From Natrarchaeobaculum aegyptiacum (lineage in GTDB: Archaea > Halobacteriota > Halobacteria > Halobacteriales > Natrialbaceae), in contig NZ_CP019893.1 of assembly GCF_002156705.1 (NCBI RefSeq), positions 186,001-250,000 of the forward strand: a stretch of 64,000 bases of DNA. Reading direction: 5' to 3'. Positions within the stretch are counted from its first letter, which is position 1, and every line of letters starts with the position of its first letter. Below are positions 8,699 through 17,077 of the stretch, in pieces. The notes under the pieces were generated by a model, which was not told the origin of the DNA, made no database searches, and saw only the letters and a program-made list of their open reading frames with translations. A program made the translations under genes and the position numbers.

Positions 8699-8728
8699 TA
8701 GATATAATTATCAACGATTATAAACCCT
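8699..8728 (-). promoter_or_regulatory. AT-rich bipartite promoter element of the alcohol dehydrogenase gene
   Basis: On the reverse strand AGGGTTTA (8728-8721) is followed after 10 bases by TAATTATATCTA (8710-8699), 37-66 bases before the start codon. The same two words, 7 bases apart, stand in front of the PP-loop gene at 36844. One word may be the TATA box and the other an operator or a second TATA. A further TATA-like run at about 8690 is 28 bases from the ATG. Confidence 0.45.
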
Positions 8729-8853
8729 ACCAGAGTTCTCTTTCGCTAACACGACGGTTCGAGCGAGCGGCCGGTACGCGGTGGGTCAGCAGTCGAGAAC
8801 CGCAGACCGGAGGGCGATCAGGGGAAAACAGGCGAGTCGGGGTAGCCGATCGG

Positions 8854-10776
8854 TCAGTCTTCGTCTTCGTCGTCGACCTCTTCGAAGTCCGCGTCGACGA
8901 ACTCCTCGTCGTCGCCTGCGGCGCCCTGTGGGCCGGGGTTCGGGCCAGCACCGGCGCCCATGTCACCCATGCCGCCCATGCCAGCACCAGCCCCACCAGC
9001 ACCGGCGCCAGCGCCAGCCTCGGCGCCAGCGGCCTGCTGGTACATCTGCTTGCCGATCTCCTGCAGTTCGGTGCTCAGTTCCTGCGTCGCAGCCTCGATG
9101 TCCTCGGCGTCGGCGTCGCCGTCGTCGATCGTCGCCTCGAGGTCGTCGATCGCGGCCTCGATCGAGTCACGGAGGTCCTCGTCGACCTCCTCGTCGTTCT
9201 CCTCGAGGAGCGTCTCGGCGCGCTGAATCGTCGCCTCGGCCGTGTTCCGGGCTTCGATGCGTTCGCGGCGCTTCTGGTCTTCCTCGGCGTGTTCTTCTGC
9301 TTCCTGTTGCATCTGCTCGATCTCGGCGTCGGAGAGGCCGGCGCCGCCCTCGATGGTGATCTCTTCGGACTCGCCGGTGCCCTTGTCCTCCGCGCTGACG
9401 TTGACGATGCCGTTCTCGTCGATCGAGAAGGTAACCTCGATCTGTGGGGTGCCGGCGGGCGCTGGCGGAATGCCGGTCAGGTGGAACTCCCCAAGCAACT
9501 CGTTTTCCTCTGCGATCTCGCGTTCACCCTGGAAGACGCGTACCTGCACGGAGGTCTGGTTGTCAACCGCGGTCGTGAAGATCTTCCCTTCCTCGGTCGG
9601 AATCGTCGTGTTCTTCTCGATCAGTCGCTCGAAGAGACCGCCTTTGACCTCGATACCGAGGCTGAGCGGCGTGACGTCGAGCAGGACGATGTCGTCGACC
9701 TCGCCGGAGAGCACGCCACCCTGAATCGCCGCGCCGAGTGCGACGGCCTCGTCCGGGTTGACGTTCTTCTGGGGTTCCTGCCCTGTCAGTTCCTCGACCT
9801 TCTGCGCGACCTGTGGCATCCGGGTCGAGCCACCGACCAGCAGCACCTCGTCGATGTCGTCTTTGGAGTAGCCGGCGTCCTCGAGCGCCTGCTCGGTCGG
9901 CTCGACGGTGCGGTCGATGAGATCGCTGGTCAGGGACTCGAACTTCGCGCGGGTAAGCGACTCTTCGAGGTGGATCGGGCCATCGTCGGTCGCGGTGATG
10001 AACGGGAGGTTGATCTCGGTCTCCTTGCGCGAGGAGAGTTCGATCTTGGCTTCCTCGGCAGCGTCTTTGAGTCGCTGGAGGGCCTGTCGGTCTTCGCGGA
10101 GGTCGATGCCGTGTTCGGCCTCGAACTCGTCGGCGAGCCAGTCGATGATCGCGTGGTCCCAGTCGTCACCACCGAGGTCGTTGTCACCGTTGGTCGCGAC
10201 GACCTCGTAGACGCCGCCGCCGAGGTCGAGGATAGAGACGTCGAACGTTCCGCCGCCGAGGTCGTAGACGAGCACCGTCTGATCTGCGTCGTCGTCGAGG
10301 CCGTAAGCCATCGACGCGGCCGTCGGTTCGTTGATGATGCGCTCGACGGTGAAGCCGGCGATCTCACCGGCATCTTTGGTCGCCTGGCGCTGTCGGTCCG
10401 AGAAGTATGCAGGCACCGTAATGACCGCGCGCTCTACCTCTTCGCCGAGGTAGTCTTCGGCGTCGCGTTTGATCTTCTGGAGGGTCATCGCCGAGATTTC
10501 CTCGGGCGTGTACTCCTCGTCGTCTACCTCGACCGTGTACCCGTCCTCGCCGATGTGGCGCTTGATCGAGGCGATCGTCCGCTCGGGATTCTGGATCGCC
10601 TGATTCTTCGCCGGTTTTCCGACCAGCCGTTCGTCGTCGTCGGTGAACGCGACGACCGAAGGCGTCGTCCGGTCGCCCTCGGCGTTCACGATGATCTCCG
10701 GATCACCGCCTTCCATCACTGCGAACGCACTGTTCGTCGTTCCCAGGTCGATACCGAGAATCTTGTTACTCGCCAT
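8854..10776 (-). CDS. dnaK: Hsp70 chaperone DnaK
   Basis: DnaK is the ATP-dependent Hsp70 chaperone, acting in the cytoplasm with GrpE and DnaJ. The 640-residue product has the N-terminal ATPase domain starting [20 protein letters not shown], the signature [20 protein letters not shown], and the motif [15 protein letters not shown]. The substrate-binding domain begins near residue 380 ([13 protein letters not shown]), and the C-terminus is a Gly/Ala/Met-rich linker and an acidic end EEVDDEDED. Length is normal. grpE lies upstream in the same direction with 256 bases between; dnaJ is not adjacent in this window. Confidence 0.98.
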   Translation of the reverse strand: MASNKILGIDLGTTNSAFAVMEGGDPEIIVNAEGDRTTPSVVAFTDDDERLVGKPAKNQAIQNPERTIASIKRHIGEDGYTVEVDDEEYTPEEISAMTLQKIKRDAEDYLGEEVERAVITVPAYFSDRQRQATKDAGEIAGFTVERIINEPTAASMAYGLDDDADQTVLVYDLGGGTFDVSILDLGGGVYEVVATNGDNDLGGDDWDHAIIDWLADEFEAEHGIDLREDRQALQRLKDAAEEAKIELSSRKETEINLPFITATDDGPIHLEESLTRAKFESLTSDLIDRTVEPTEQALEDAGYSKDDIDEVLLVGGSTRMPQVAQKVEELTGQEPQKNVNPDEAVALGAAIQGGVLSGEVDDIVLLDVTPLSLGIEVKGGLFERLIEKNTTIPTEEGKIFTTAVDNQTSVQVRVFQGEREIAEENELLGEFHLTGIPPAPAGTPQIEVTFSIDENGIVNVSAEDKGTGESEEITIEGGAGLSDAEIEQMQQEAEEHAEEDQKRRERIEARNTAEATIQRAETLLEENDEEVDEDLRDSIEAAIDDLEATIDDGDADAEDIEAATQELSTELQEIGKQMYQQAAGAEAGAGAGAGGAGAGMGGMGDMGAGAGPNPGPQGAAGDDEEFVDADFEEVDDEDED

Positions 10777-10801
10777 TACGCGTCCGTTGTGCGCACTTTG
10801 T

Positions 10802-10808
10802 TTTAAAC
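10802..10808 (-). promoter_or_regulatory. dnaK TATA box
   Basis: The AT run TTTTAAA lies about 28 bases before the dnaK ATG at 10776, the usual archaeal distance for a leaderless transcript. It shows that dnaK can be transcribed separately from grpE, as expected for a heat-inducible gene. Confidence 0.6.
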
Positions 10809-11032
10809 GTTACTAGCCCGCTCGAGGGGCCGAATTAAACGTCGCGACCGTTCTCGAGAGCCGTCCTGGACCCGGTGTTTCTGAAACCTCCGCCGTAGTA
10901 TCTCGTCGCGAGACCGAAGCGGCCGAACCCGGCCGGCTGATCACCGATCAAACGGGGGCGACCGCTCGGAGGTGAGTGAATCCAGAACAATCGCTACTCG
11001 TCGCTGGCCTCAGGTGATTCGAACGCAGCCGG

Positions 11033-12202
11033 TCAGTCGGCCGCGTCGTCGGCTGACTCGTCGCCCTCGGCAGTGGGGTTGGAAGCGTCGACCGACTCGC
11101 TGTCGTCTTCGATCTCGTCGTTCCCAGCGGAACCTGCCCCGGCCGCTGCCTCGGCGTCGTCTTCCGATCCGGTGTCGTCGCCGGAAACTGCGGTCTCTGA
11201 ATCCTGAACCGCTTCGTCTACGGACTCGTCGGCTTCGCTGTCGTCGCCCGCCTCTTCCGCACTCGCCTTGTCGACGAGTTCGCCGTTCGAGACCGTTACC
11301 TGTGCGGTCTGGATGACCTTCTCGCCCATCTCGTAGCCCGGCGTATAGACGTCGGCGATCGTTCCCTCGGGCTGGTCGCTGTCGATCCGCATCATCACCT
11401 CGTGGCGTTGCGGGTCGACCTCGCTTCCCGGTTCGGGGTCGATCTCGGCGACGTTCTCGTCTTCGAGCACGCGGTCGAACTCCCGGAGAGTCATCTCGAC
11501 GCCCTCGCGCAGCGCCTCGACGTCGTCGCTCTCCTCACCGAGGGCGCGTTTCAGGTTGTCCCTGACGCCGAGCAACCGCTCGACGAGGTCCTCGGTCGCG
11601 CGATCTTTGATCTGCTCCTGACGTTTCTTGGCTCGCTTCTTGTAGTTCTGGAAGTCCGCCTGCTTGCGCTTGAGCCGGGCTTTCAGGTCCTCGATCTCCT
11701 CGTCACGTCCTTCGAGTGCAGCCTCCCGTTGCTCGAGAGTCGACTGGAGGTCGGCGACCGTCTCGGCCTGGGCTTCGACGCGTTCGGCCAGGTCCTCGAG
11801 TTCTGCTTGCTGGTGGTCGACGGTGCCGGCGAGTTCGCGCGCCTGCTCGACGATGGCCGCGACCTGGGCGGCGAGGTCGTCGTCGTGCTCGCCGATGCGC
11901 TCGAGCAGGTCCTCGACGTCGGCGCTCGTCTCGGGACCGGCGTCCGTTCCGGACGACACTGGGTCGTCGGCGTCCGCCGATGCCGACTCGGACGGAGAAC
12001 TGGGGCCAGCGGACGCATCGGCTCCCGATCGCGCCGCCTCGTCGGCACCACTGCTGGCATCGTCGTCAGTGGGAGCCGCCGAACTGGCGACGTTCTCGTC
12101 GGCCACGTCCGCTTCACCTCGCGCCTCGCCCGGCTGGTCGTCAGCCTCGTCTGCGGACGGGACACCCTGGGCGGTAGGGGTCGTGCCCTCGTCTTCGCTC
12201 AT
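11033..12202 (-). CDS. grpE: Nucleotide exchange factor GrpE with long acidic ends
   Basis: GrpE is the nucleotide exchange factor of DnaK. The conserved core lies in the middle: a long coiled coil (about residues 95-175) leading to YKKRAKKRQEQIKDRATEDL, then LLGVRDNLKRALGEE and the C-terminal beta domain DPQRHEVMMRIDSDQPEGTI with VYTPGYEMGEKVIQTAQVTV. The 389-residue protein is about twice the bacterial size because of roughly 90 disordered acidic residues at each end, common in haloarchaea. The ATG at 12202 is 25 bases downstream of a TATA box; longer in-frame starts are not acidic and are rejected. Confidence 0.95.
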   Translation of the reverse strand: MSEDEGTTPTAQGVPSADEADDQPGEARGEADVADENVASSAAPTDDDASSGADEAARSGADASAGPSSPSESASADADDPVSSGTDAGPETSADVEDLLERIGEHDDDLAAQVAAIVEQARELAGTVDHQQAELEDLAERVEAQAETVADLQSTLEQREAALEGRDEEIEDLKARLKRKQADFQNYKKRAKKRQEQIKDRATEDLVERLLGVRDNLKRALGEESDDVEALREGVEMTLREFDRVLEDENVAEIDPEPGSEVDPQRHEVMMRIDSDQPEGTIADVYTPGYEMGEKVIQTAQVTVSNGELVDKASAEEAGDDSEADESVDEAVQDSETAVSGDDTGSEDDAEAAAGAGSAGNDEIEDDSESVDASNPTAEGDESADDAAD

Positions 12203-12223
12203 AGTCGGCCCAAAGCACAGCGA

Positions 12224-12231
12224 TACTAAAA
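12224..12231 (-). promoter_or_regulatory. grpE TATA box
   Basis: TTTTAGTA on the reverse strand is centred 26 bases before the chosen grpE ATG. This spacing fits a leaderless mRNA and supports the start at 12202. Confidence 0.55.
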
Positions 12232-12419
12232 GGGTTGAGGTCACGCACGCAGCCACCATCGTCGCACCGTCGGCCGATACCTGATCCTCGAGCGGAGATC
12301 TCGAGCGGAAAACCACCGGACTGCGCAGCATCGACGGCACGGTGAGGGAAAGACAACTCGAAGAAACGTGCTGGGTGATAACACATAGACTAATGTAGTC
12401 GAACCTGAAGCAGACGTTC

Positions 12420-13292
12420 ATGGCACTCGAAAAACCCGATCTGTCCGGGAGTACAGCATTCATCACGGGGACGACGCGAGGAATCGGCAAGGCGATCGCA
12501 CTCGCCCTCGCCGAGCAGGGCTGTAACGTCGTTTCGACGGGCAAGACAAGTGAGAACGACGATTACGGCGAAGAACGCGATCTCGAGGGGTCGATCGAAG
12601 AGACCGCCCGGGAGGTCGAAGCCCGCGGGGCAGAGGCCCTGCCGATCCAGCTCAATATCCGCGACGAAGACCAGGTCGAGGCGGCCGCAGAGCAGGCGAT
12701 TGACCACTTCGGCGAGGTCAACATCGTGATCAACAACGCGAGTGCGATCCAGCTCATTCCGACCGAACAGCTGCCGCCCAACCGGTTCGACCTGATGACC
12801 GACGTCAACGTTCGCGGGACCTACCTCGTCTGCCGGGCGTTCGCCGACCACCTGAAGTCGATCGACCGTGACTCGTGGGTGCTCACGAACGCGCCGCCGA
12901 TCGAGGTCGACCGGAGTCCCGGCAGTGGCCCCTACGCGTGGTCGAAACTCGGGATGACGTTCGTAACGCTCTCACTGGCCGGCGAACTCTCGGGTCACGA
13001 CGTAGGCTGTAATGCCTTCTGGCCCGTCACAGCCATCGACACGCGCGCGACGCGCCACTTCGGCCTCGGCACCGAAGACGACTGGCGAACCCCCGAGATC
13101 GTCTCCGACACTGTCCTCGAGATCCTCAACCGTGATCCCGCCGAGTTCACTGGCAACGCACTTTACGACGAGGACCTGCTCAGGGACGCCGGCCTCGAGG
13201 ACTTCGCCGAGTACAACCTGACGGAGGGCGATCCAGAACCGCTCTCGGCGATGATCTCGAATCCCGACTACTCGAGGCCCGACGAAGAGTAA
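12420..13292 (+). CDS. Short-chain dehydrogenase, HSDL2-like
   Basis: This 290-residue SDR resembles the N-terminal domain of hydroxysteroid-dehydrogenase-like protein 2. The cofactor motif TGTTRGIG spans residues 16-23, NNAS lies at about 105-108, and the catalytic Tyr172 and Lys176 are in YAWSK. At the place of the catalytic Ser the sequence reads TNAPPIE, where HSDL2 proteins have SPP; Ala158 therefore seems to replace Ser. The C-terminal part (ITGNALYDED-like region) follows the family. It is divergent from grpE and not obviously in an operon. Substrate unknown. Confidence 0.9.
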   Translation: MALEKPDLSGSTAFITGTTRGIGKAIALALAEQGCNVVSTGKTSENDDYGEERDLEGSIEETAREVEARGAEALPIQLNIRDEDQVEAAAEQAIDHFGEVNIVINNASAIQLIPTEQLPPNRFDLMTDVNVRGTYLVCRAFADHLKSIDRDSWVLTNAPPIEVDRSPGSGPYAWSKLGMTFVTLSLAGELSGHDVGCNAFWPVTAIDTRATRHFGLGTEDDWRTPEIVSDTVLEILNRDPAEFTGNALYDEDLLRDAGLEDFAEYNLTEGDPEPLSAMISNPDYSRPDEE

Positions 13293-13342
13293 CTCGGAGC
13301 GGTCGGGCGCTGAGCCCGTTTCTGGGGAGCCGATCCACTATC

Positions 13343-13369
13343 GTGGGAAAGCTTATATCTCCTTCCCAC
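13343..13369 (+). promoter_or_regulatory. Inverted-repeat operator around the vapB TATA box
   Basis: GTGGGAA (13343-13349) and TTCCCAC (13363-13369) form a perfect 7-bp inverted repeat with a 13-base centre containing CTTATAT. The TATA box is about 27 bases before the GTG of vapB, so the repeat brackets the promoter exactly where a VapB or VapBC repressor would bind. This is inference from symmetry and position. Confidence 0.65.
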
Positions 13370-13382
13370 ATACGTTCACCAC

Positions 13383-13643
13383 GTGAGTAAAACAGCCGAA
13401 GCTGACGACAGGGGCCGAATCGTCATCCCACACGAGATTAGAGAAAAACACGGCGATCGATATCGAGTCGTCGAACTTGACGACCGGATCGAACTAATTC
13501 CTCTCGCTGACGACCCGATCGAAGGTCTCCGCAACGCATTTGGTGACGCCTTCGACGATCGGTCGATCCCCGAGATTAAACGAGAAGCTCGCGAAGCCGC
13601 CCGAGATGCCGCGCTACGTGACTCGAGTGAGTCGGGGCGATGA
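13383..13643 (+). CDS. vapB: VapB antitoxin, AbrB/SpoVT fold
   Basis: The 86-residue product starts with a swapped-hairpin AbrB DNA-binding domain (ADDRGRIVIPHEIREKHGDR, then VVELDDRIELIPLADDP) and continues into a charged helical tail that would bind the toxin. The GTG start is 27 bases after the TATA box, consistent with a leaderless mRNA. The stop overlaps the vapC start by 4 bases (ATGA). VapB antitoxins both neutralise VapC and repress their own promoter, which matches the inverted repeat upstream. Confidence 0.9.
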   Translation: MSKTAEADDRGRIVIPHEIREKHGDRYRVVELDDRIELIPLADDPIEGLRNAFGDAFDDRSIPEIKREAREAARDAALRDSSESGR

Positions 13644-14035
13644 TTTACGCCGATACCGATTTTTTCATCGCGCTCGTCAAGGACGACGACTGGCTCCAGG
13701 AGCGAGCGGTATCGGTCGCTCGAGAGTACGAGGGCGAAATATACACCTCTCGTGCGACGTTGCTCGAATTGCTCGTTATATCTGATCGCTTCGCGTTTGA
13801 CCGTTTGGAAGCGCTCAGTCTTTCCCTTCAGATCGCGTCGATTCAGGAGGACGAGGACGTGCTTTTTCAAGCTGCGGACTACATGGAACAAGACGGTCTC
13901 ACGGCGTTCGATGCGTATCACCTCGCATACGCCGACGACGATCCAGTTGTGTCGTCCGACAACGCGTTTGACGAGGTCACTGATGATCGAATCGAACTGG
14001 AAAAAGACGACAGGTCCCAAGATGAGGGAATCTGA
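13640..14035 (+). CDS. vapC: VapC toxin, PIN-domain RNase
   Basis: VapC toxins are metal-dependent RNases that cut tRNA or rRNA. The 131-residue product has the PIN acidic residues in order: D5 (YADTDFFIAL), E43 (TLLELLV), D91 (LTAFDAYHLA), and D107/D111 (SSDNAFDEV). Length and layout are normal, so the toxin looks intact. It is translationally coupled to vapB. The RNA target cannot be inferred. Confidence 0.92.
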   Translation: MIYADTDFFIALVKDDDWLQERAVSVAREYEGEIYTSRATLLELLVISDRFAFDRLEALSLSLQIASIQEDEDVLFQAADYMEQDGLTAFDAYHLAYADDDPVVSSDNAFDEVTDDRIELEKDDRSQDEGI

Positions 14036-14110
14036 TCGGTCTCTTCGACACTGACATCGTCGTCACTGCGATCCAGTCAGTATTTGTCGATTCGTTCCCC
14101 TGTTTCTGAC

Positions 14111-15571
14111 GTGACCGACTCGAGTCCCGACGCCGAGCCGATCGCCCTCCGTTTCGAGGAGGGGACCGTCCGGATCGACGGACTCGAGGGCGACATCGCC
14201 CGTGAAATCGCTGATGGCGTCTCCGACCTCGAGGCCGACCACCGCACCGACGGCCACCGCGTCCCGGCCCACCGGTACGCTGCGGTCCGGCGCGGCCTCC
14301 TCGAGTCAGCCGCTGTTACGCCGACGAACCTCGACGATCGCGTCTGCTCGCTCGAGTCCGTCGGCGACCTCGAGTCGACCTACGAACTGCGTTCCTACCA
14401 GCAAGCGGCCCTCGATGCGTGGCTCGAGACGGACCACTGGGCAGCTTCGAGCGCTTCGGGAAGCCAACTGGAACTCGAGGCCGCGCCCGCGGGCGTCCTC
14501 GAGTTGCCTACCGGCAGCGGGAAGACCGTGATCGCGCTGAAGGCGATCGAACGACTCGCCGTGCCCACGCTCGTCGTGGTGCCGACGATCGACCTGCTCG
14601 AGCAGTGGATCAGTGAACTCGAGGCTGAATTCGATTGCCCCATCGGCCGGTTCGGCGGCGGCGAACAGCGACTCGAGGCGATCACCGTCTCGACGTACGA
14701 CTCGGCCTACCTCAAGGCCGATTCCGTCGGCGACCGGTTCGGCCTCGTCGTCTTCGACGAGGTCCACCACCTCGGTGGCGAAGGCTACCGTGAAATCGCC
14801 CGCCTGCTCGCCGCACCCGCACGACTCGGCCTGACGGCCACGTTCGAACGCCCCGACGAGGCCCACGAGGTAATCGAGCAACTGGTCGGCCCGGTCGTCC
14901 ACCGCTTAGCGCCCGAGGACCTCGCCGGCAACCACCTCGCACCCTACGACGTCAAACGACTCGAGGTGTCGCTCACCCCCGAGGAACGCGAGGAGTACGA
15001 CCGCAACCAGGAGGTCTTCGCGAACTATCTCGCGAAATCGAACATCTCGATGCAGAGCGGAAGCGACTACCAGAAACTCGTCATGCGCTCGGGAAACGAC
15101 CCCGAGGCACGGAAGGCGCTACTCGCACGCCAGCGCGCCCGCGAAATCACCTACGGCAGTGCGAACAAACTCGAGGCCCTCGAGTCGATCCTCGACGACC
15201 ACCGCGACGAACGAACGATCGTCTTCACCGCACACAACGACCTCGCCTACGAGGTCAGCGAGCGCTTTCTGATCCCGACGATCACCCACCAGACGGGCGC
15301 TGGGGAACGCCGTGAGATCCTCGAGCGCTTCCGCGAGGCGACCTACACCCGGATCGCGACCTCGAACGTGCTCGACGAGGGCGTCGACGTTCCCGACGCC
15401 TCGGTCGCGGTCGTCCTCTCGGGTAGCGGGAGCGAACGCGAGTTCACCCAGCGACTGGGGCGGATCCTCCGGCCGAACGACGACGACTCGCGGGCGATCC
15501 TCTACGAGGTCGTCGCGGCGGAAACGGGCGAAGAACGCGTCTCGAGTCGGCGACGGAACGGTGGCCGATGA
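14111..15571 (+). CDS. rad25: XPB/Rad25-type DNA helicase
   Basis: This superfamily 2 helicase is related to XPB, used in nucleotide excision repair. With the GTG start at 14111 it has 486 residues. After an N-terminal DNA-damage-recognition-like region come Walker A (LPTGSGKT, about residues 132-139), VVPTIDLLEQW, Walker B FDEVHH (about 215-220), motif III GLTATFERPD, a thumb-like insert around 290-330, and the second RecA domain with IVFTAHNDLA and motif VI QRLGRILRP. An upstream TTG at 14084 is possible. Its usual partner Bax1 is encoded about 3.3 kb further on rather than next door. Confidence 0.93.
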   Translation: MTDSSPDAEPIALRFEEGTVRIDGLEGDIAREIADGVSDLEADHRTDGHRVPAHRYAAVRRGLLESAAVTPTNLDDRVCSLESVGDLESTYELRSYQQAALDAWLETDHWAASSASGSQLELEAAPAGVLELPTGSGKTVIALKAIERLAVPTLVVVPTIDLLEQWISELEAEFDCPIGRFGGGEQRLEAITVSTYDSAYLKADSVGDRFGLVVFDEVHHLGGEGYREIARLLAAPARLGLTATFERPDEAHEVIEQLVGPVVHRLAPEDLAGNHLAPYDVKRLEVSLTPEEREEYDRNQEVFANYLAKSNISMQSGSDYQKLVMRSGNDPEARKALLARQRAREITYGSANKLEALESILDDHRDERTIVFTAHNDLAYEVSERFLIPTITHQTGAGERREILERFREATYTRIATSNVLDEGVDVPDASVAVVLSGSGSEREFTQRLGRILRPNDDDSRAILYEVVAAETGEERVSSRRRNGGR

Positions 15572-15684
15572 CCAGAGTCGACGTCGAACTGCCGACCACC
15601 GAGATCGTCACGGAGCACTCACTGGCGCGCAGTGACGCCGTCACAGGCAACCGTCTCCGTCAACAGTCGGCGACGAGTTGGTGA
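15568..15684 (+). CDS. Possible 38-residue ORF between rad25 and the AEC gene
   Basis: An ATG overlaps the rad25 stop by 4 bases and the frame ends three bases before the AEC transporter ATG at 15688, so it fills the gap exactly. The peptide (MTRVDVELPTTEIVTEHSLA...) has no motif I know. It could be a small protein, a coupling leader, or chance. The ATGA junction is the only support. Confidence 0.3.
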   Translation: MTRVDVELPTTEIVTEHSLARSDAVTGNRLRQQSATSW

Positions 15685-15687
15685 CCT

Positions 15688-16599
15688 ATGGAGGTCCTCG
15701 TCAGGTTACTCGGCTTGCTCGTCGTGCTCCTCGCGGGGACTGGGCTGCGCGTGACGGGGATCCTCGGCGCGAGCCGAACCGCGACGCTGAACGCCGTCGC
15801 CTACTACGTCGCGCTCCCGGCGCTCATCTTCGTCTCCACGTACGACCAGAACGTCGGCGAGTTGCTCTCGGTCGCGCTGGTCGGCGGCCTCCTCGCCGTC
15901 CTGTTTACGACCGCAGGGGTCGCCTGGCTCGTCCACCGATTACAGGGATCGAGTAACGGCCGCCAGAGCGTCGCGATCGTCCAGTCGTACCACTCGAACC
16001 TCGGCTATCTGGGGCTCCCGCTGGTGGCGGCCACCTTCGGCGCGCAGGTGACAGCCGTTGCCAGCGTGATCCTCGGAATCGTCTCGCTGGTCCAGGTGCC
16101 GATGACGGTCGTTATCCTCTCGACGTTCAACAGCGCCGACGCGGCGCTGGCAGACGAACTCCGGGGGCTGGCGCGCAACCCAGTCCTCGTCTCGCTGGTC
16201 GCCGGCCTCGCGGTCGGCTCGAGCGGGCTCCTCGTCCCCGGCTCCGTCGCGTTCGGGCTGGATATCGTCGGCTCGCTCGCGCTCCCCCTCGCACTGCTCT
16301 GTGTCGGCGCATCCTTGCGGGCAGACGTGCCGTCGATCGACTTCGGCGCGGTGGGGTCGGTCGTCGCGCTGAAGATCGTCTGCATGCCGGTCCTCGCGTG
16401 GGGGATCTTCTCCGCGCTGGCGGTCGACGCGGCGACGTTCGCGGCTGCAGTCGTCATGCTCGGCACCCCCACCGCGGTCTCGACGTACGTCTTCTCGGCC
16501 AAACTGGGCGGCGATCAGGAGTTCGCCTCGCTGAACGTCTTCGCGACGACGCTGGTCTCGATCGCGACGCTGTTCGTGTTGATCACGCTGGTGACCTGA
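15688..16599 (+). CDS. AEC-family (auxin efflux carrier type) transporter
   Basis: The 303-residue membrane protein has ten predicted transmembrane segments in two groups of five, the AEC/BASS-like layout. Supporting stretches are YYVALPALIFVSTYDQN in the first half, HSNLGYLGLPLVAATFG in the middle, and LALLCVGASLR and LGTPTAVSTYVFSAKLGG in the second half. Members carry organic anions such as malate, malonate or auxin; the substrate here is unknown. It runs in the same direction as rad25 and converges on the ASRT/flavoprotein operon. Confidence 0.9.
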   Translation: MEVLVRLLGLLVVLLAGTGLRVTGILGASRTATLNAVAYYVALPALIFVSTYDQNVGELLSVALVGGLLAVLFTTAGVAWLVHRLQGSSNGRQSVAIVQSYHSNLGYLGLPLVAATFGAQVTAVASVILGIVSLVQVPMTVVILSTFNSADAALADELRGLARNPVLVSLVAGLAVGSSGLLVPGSVAFGLDIVGSLALPLALLCVGASLRADVPSIDFGAVGSVVALKIVCMPVLAWGIFSALAVDAATFAAAVVMLGTPTAVSTYVFSAKLGGDQEFASLNVFATTLVSIATLFVLITLVT

Positions 16600-16663
16600 C
16601 ACGGCGTGCGGCGATTCGATCGCGTCCGGACATCCCTTCGGGTACCCACCGCAGGGAACCGTC

Positions 16664-17077
16664 CTACTCGCCGTAGACCACCGTCGACAGCGTCGCGTTC
16701 GCGGCCTGCCGGGTATCCTGTCGACGCCACTGGACCACCACCGGCACGTTCGACTCGAGGACGACCCCGTAGTCCCGACCGAGCGGCGGCGCGTACGGGT
16801 CGATCAGGTCGTTGATCCGCACGTGGCGAACCCGTTCCGGGGCGACCGTGAGCGGATACGGGCCCGCCTCGCGGCCGTTCGCGTACTGGAGCGTCATCTC
16901 GAGGGTGGCCGCCTCGGAACCGGCGTTCAGCACGCAAAGGGTTTCGTGACTGACCAGCTCGGGTTCGGGACCGGTGCTGTCGACGGGGACGTGGCCGCCG
17001 GGGAGGACCCAGCGCGTCTCGCCGATCGGGTGCCCGTTCGCTTCTGCGGCGTCGGCCTCGTCGTCTGCGTTCGTCAT
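16664..17077 (-). CDS. ASRT-family protein (sensory rhodopsin transducer-like), copy 1
   Basis: The 137-residue product belongs to the family of the Anabaena sensory rhodopsin transducer (DUF1362). Shared features are TRWVLPGGHVP near residue 21, STGPEPELVSHETLCVLNAG, GPYPLTVAPERVRHVRINDL, and the closing QDTRQAANATLSTVVYGE. It is the more diverged of two copies: TRLDSRQAEN of the other copy reads RRQDTRQAAN here. It starts with an ATGA overlap at the end of the flavoprotein gene. Comparative work on this superfamily proposed that it binds small molecules such as sugars; no rhodopsin gene is in this window. Confidence 0.88.
   Translation of the reverse strand: MTNADDEADAAEANGHPIGETRWVLPGGHVPVDSTGPEPELVSHETLCVLNAGSEAATLEMTLQYANGREAGPYPLTVAPERVRHVRINDLIDPYAPPLGRDYGVVLESNVPVVVQWRRQDTRQAANATLSTVVYGE

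Noticed and set aside
8695..10806. A 703-codon open frame antisense to dnaK
   Set aside because: It mirrors the GC-rich third positions of dnaK and has no homologous motif; the other strand is clearly dnaK.
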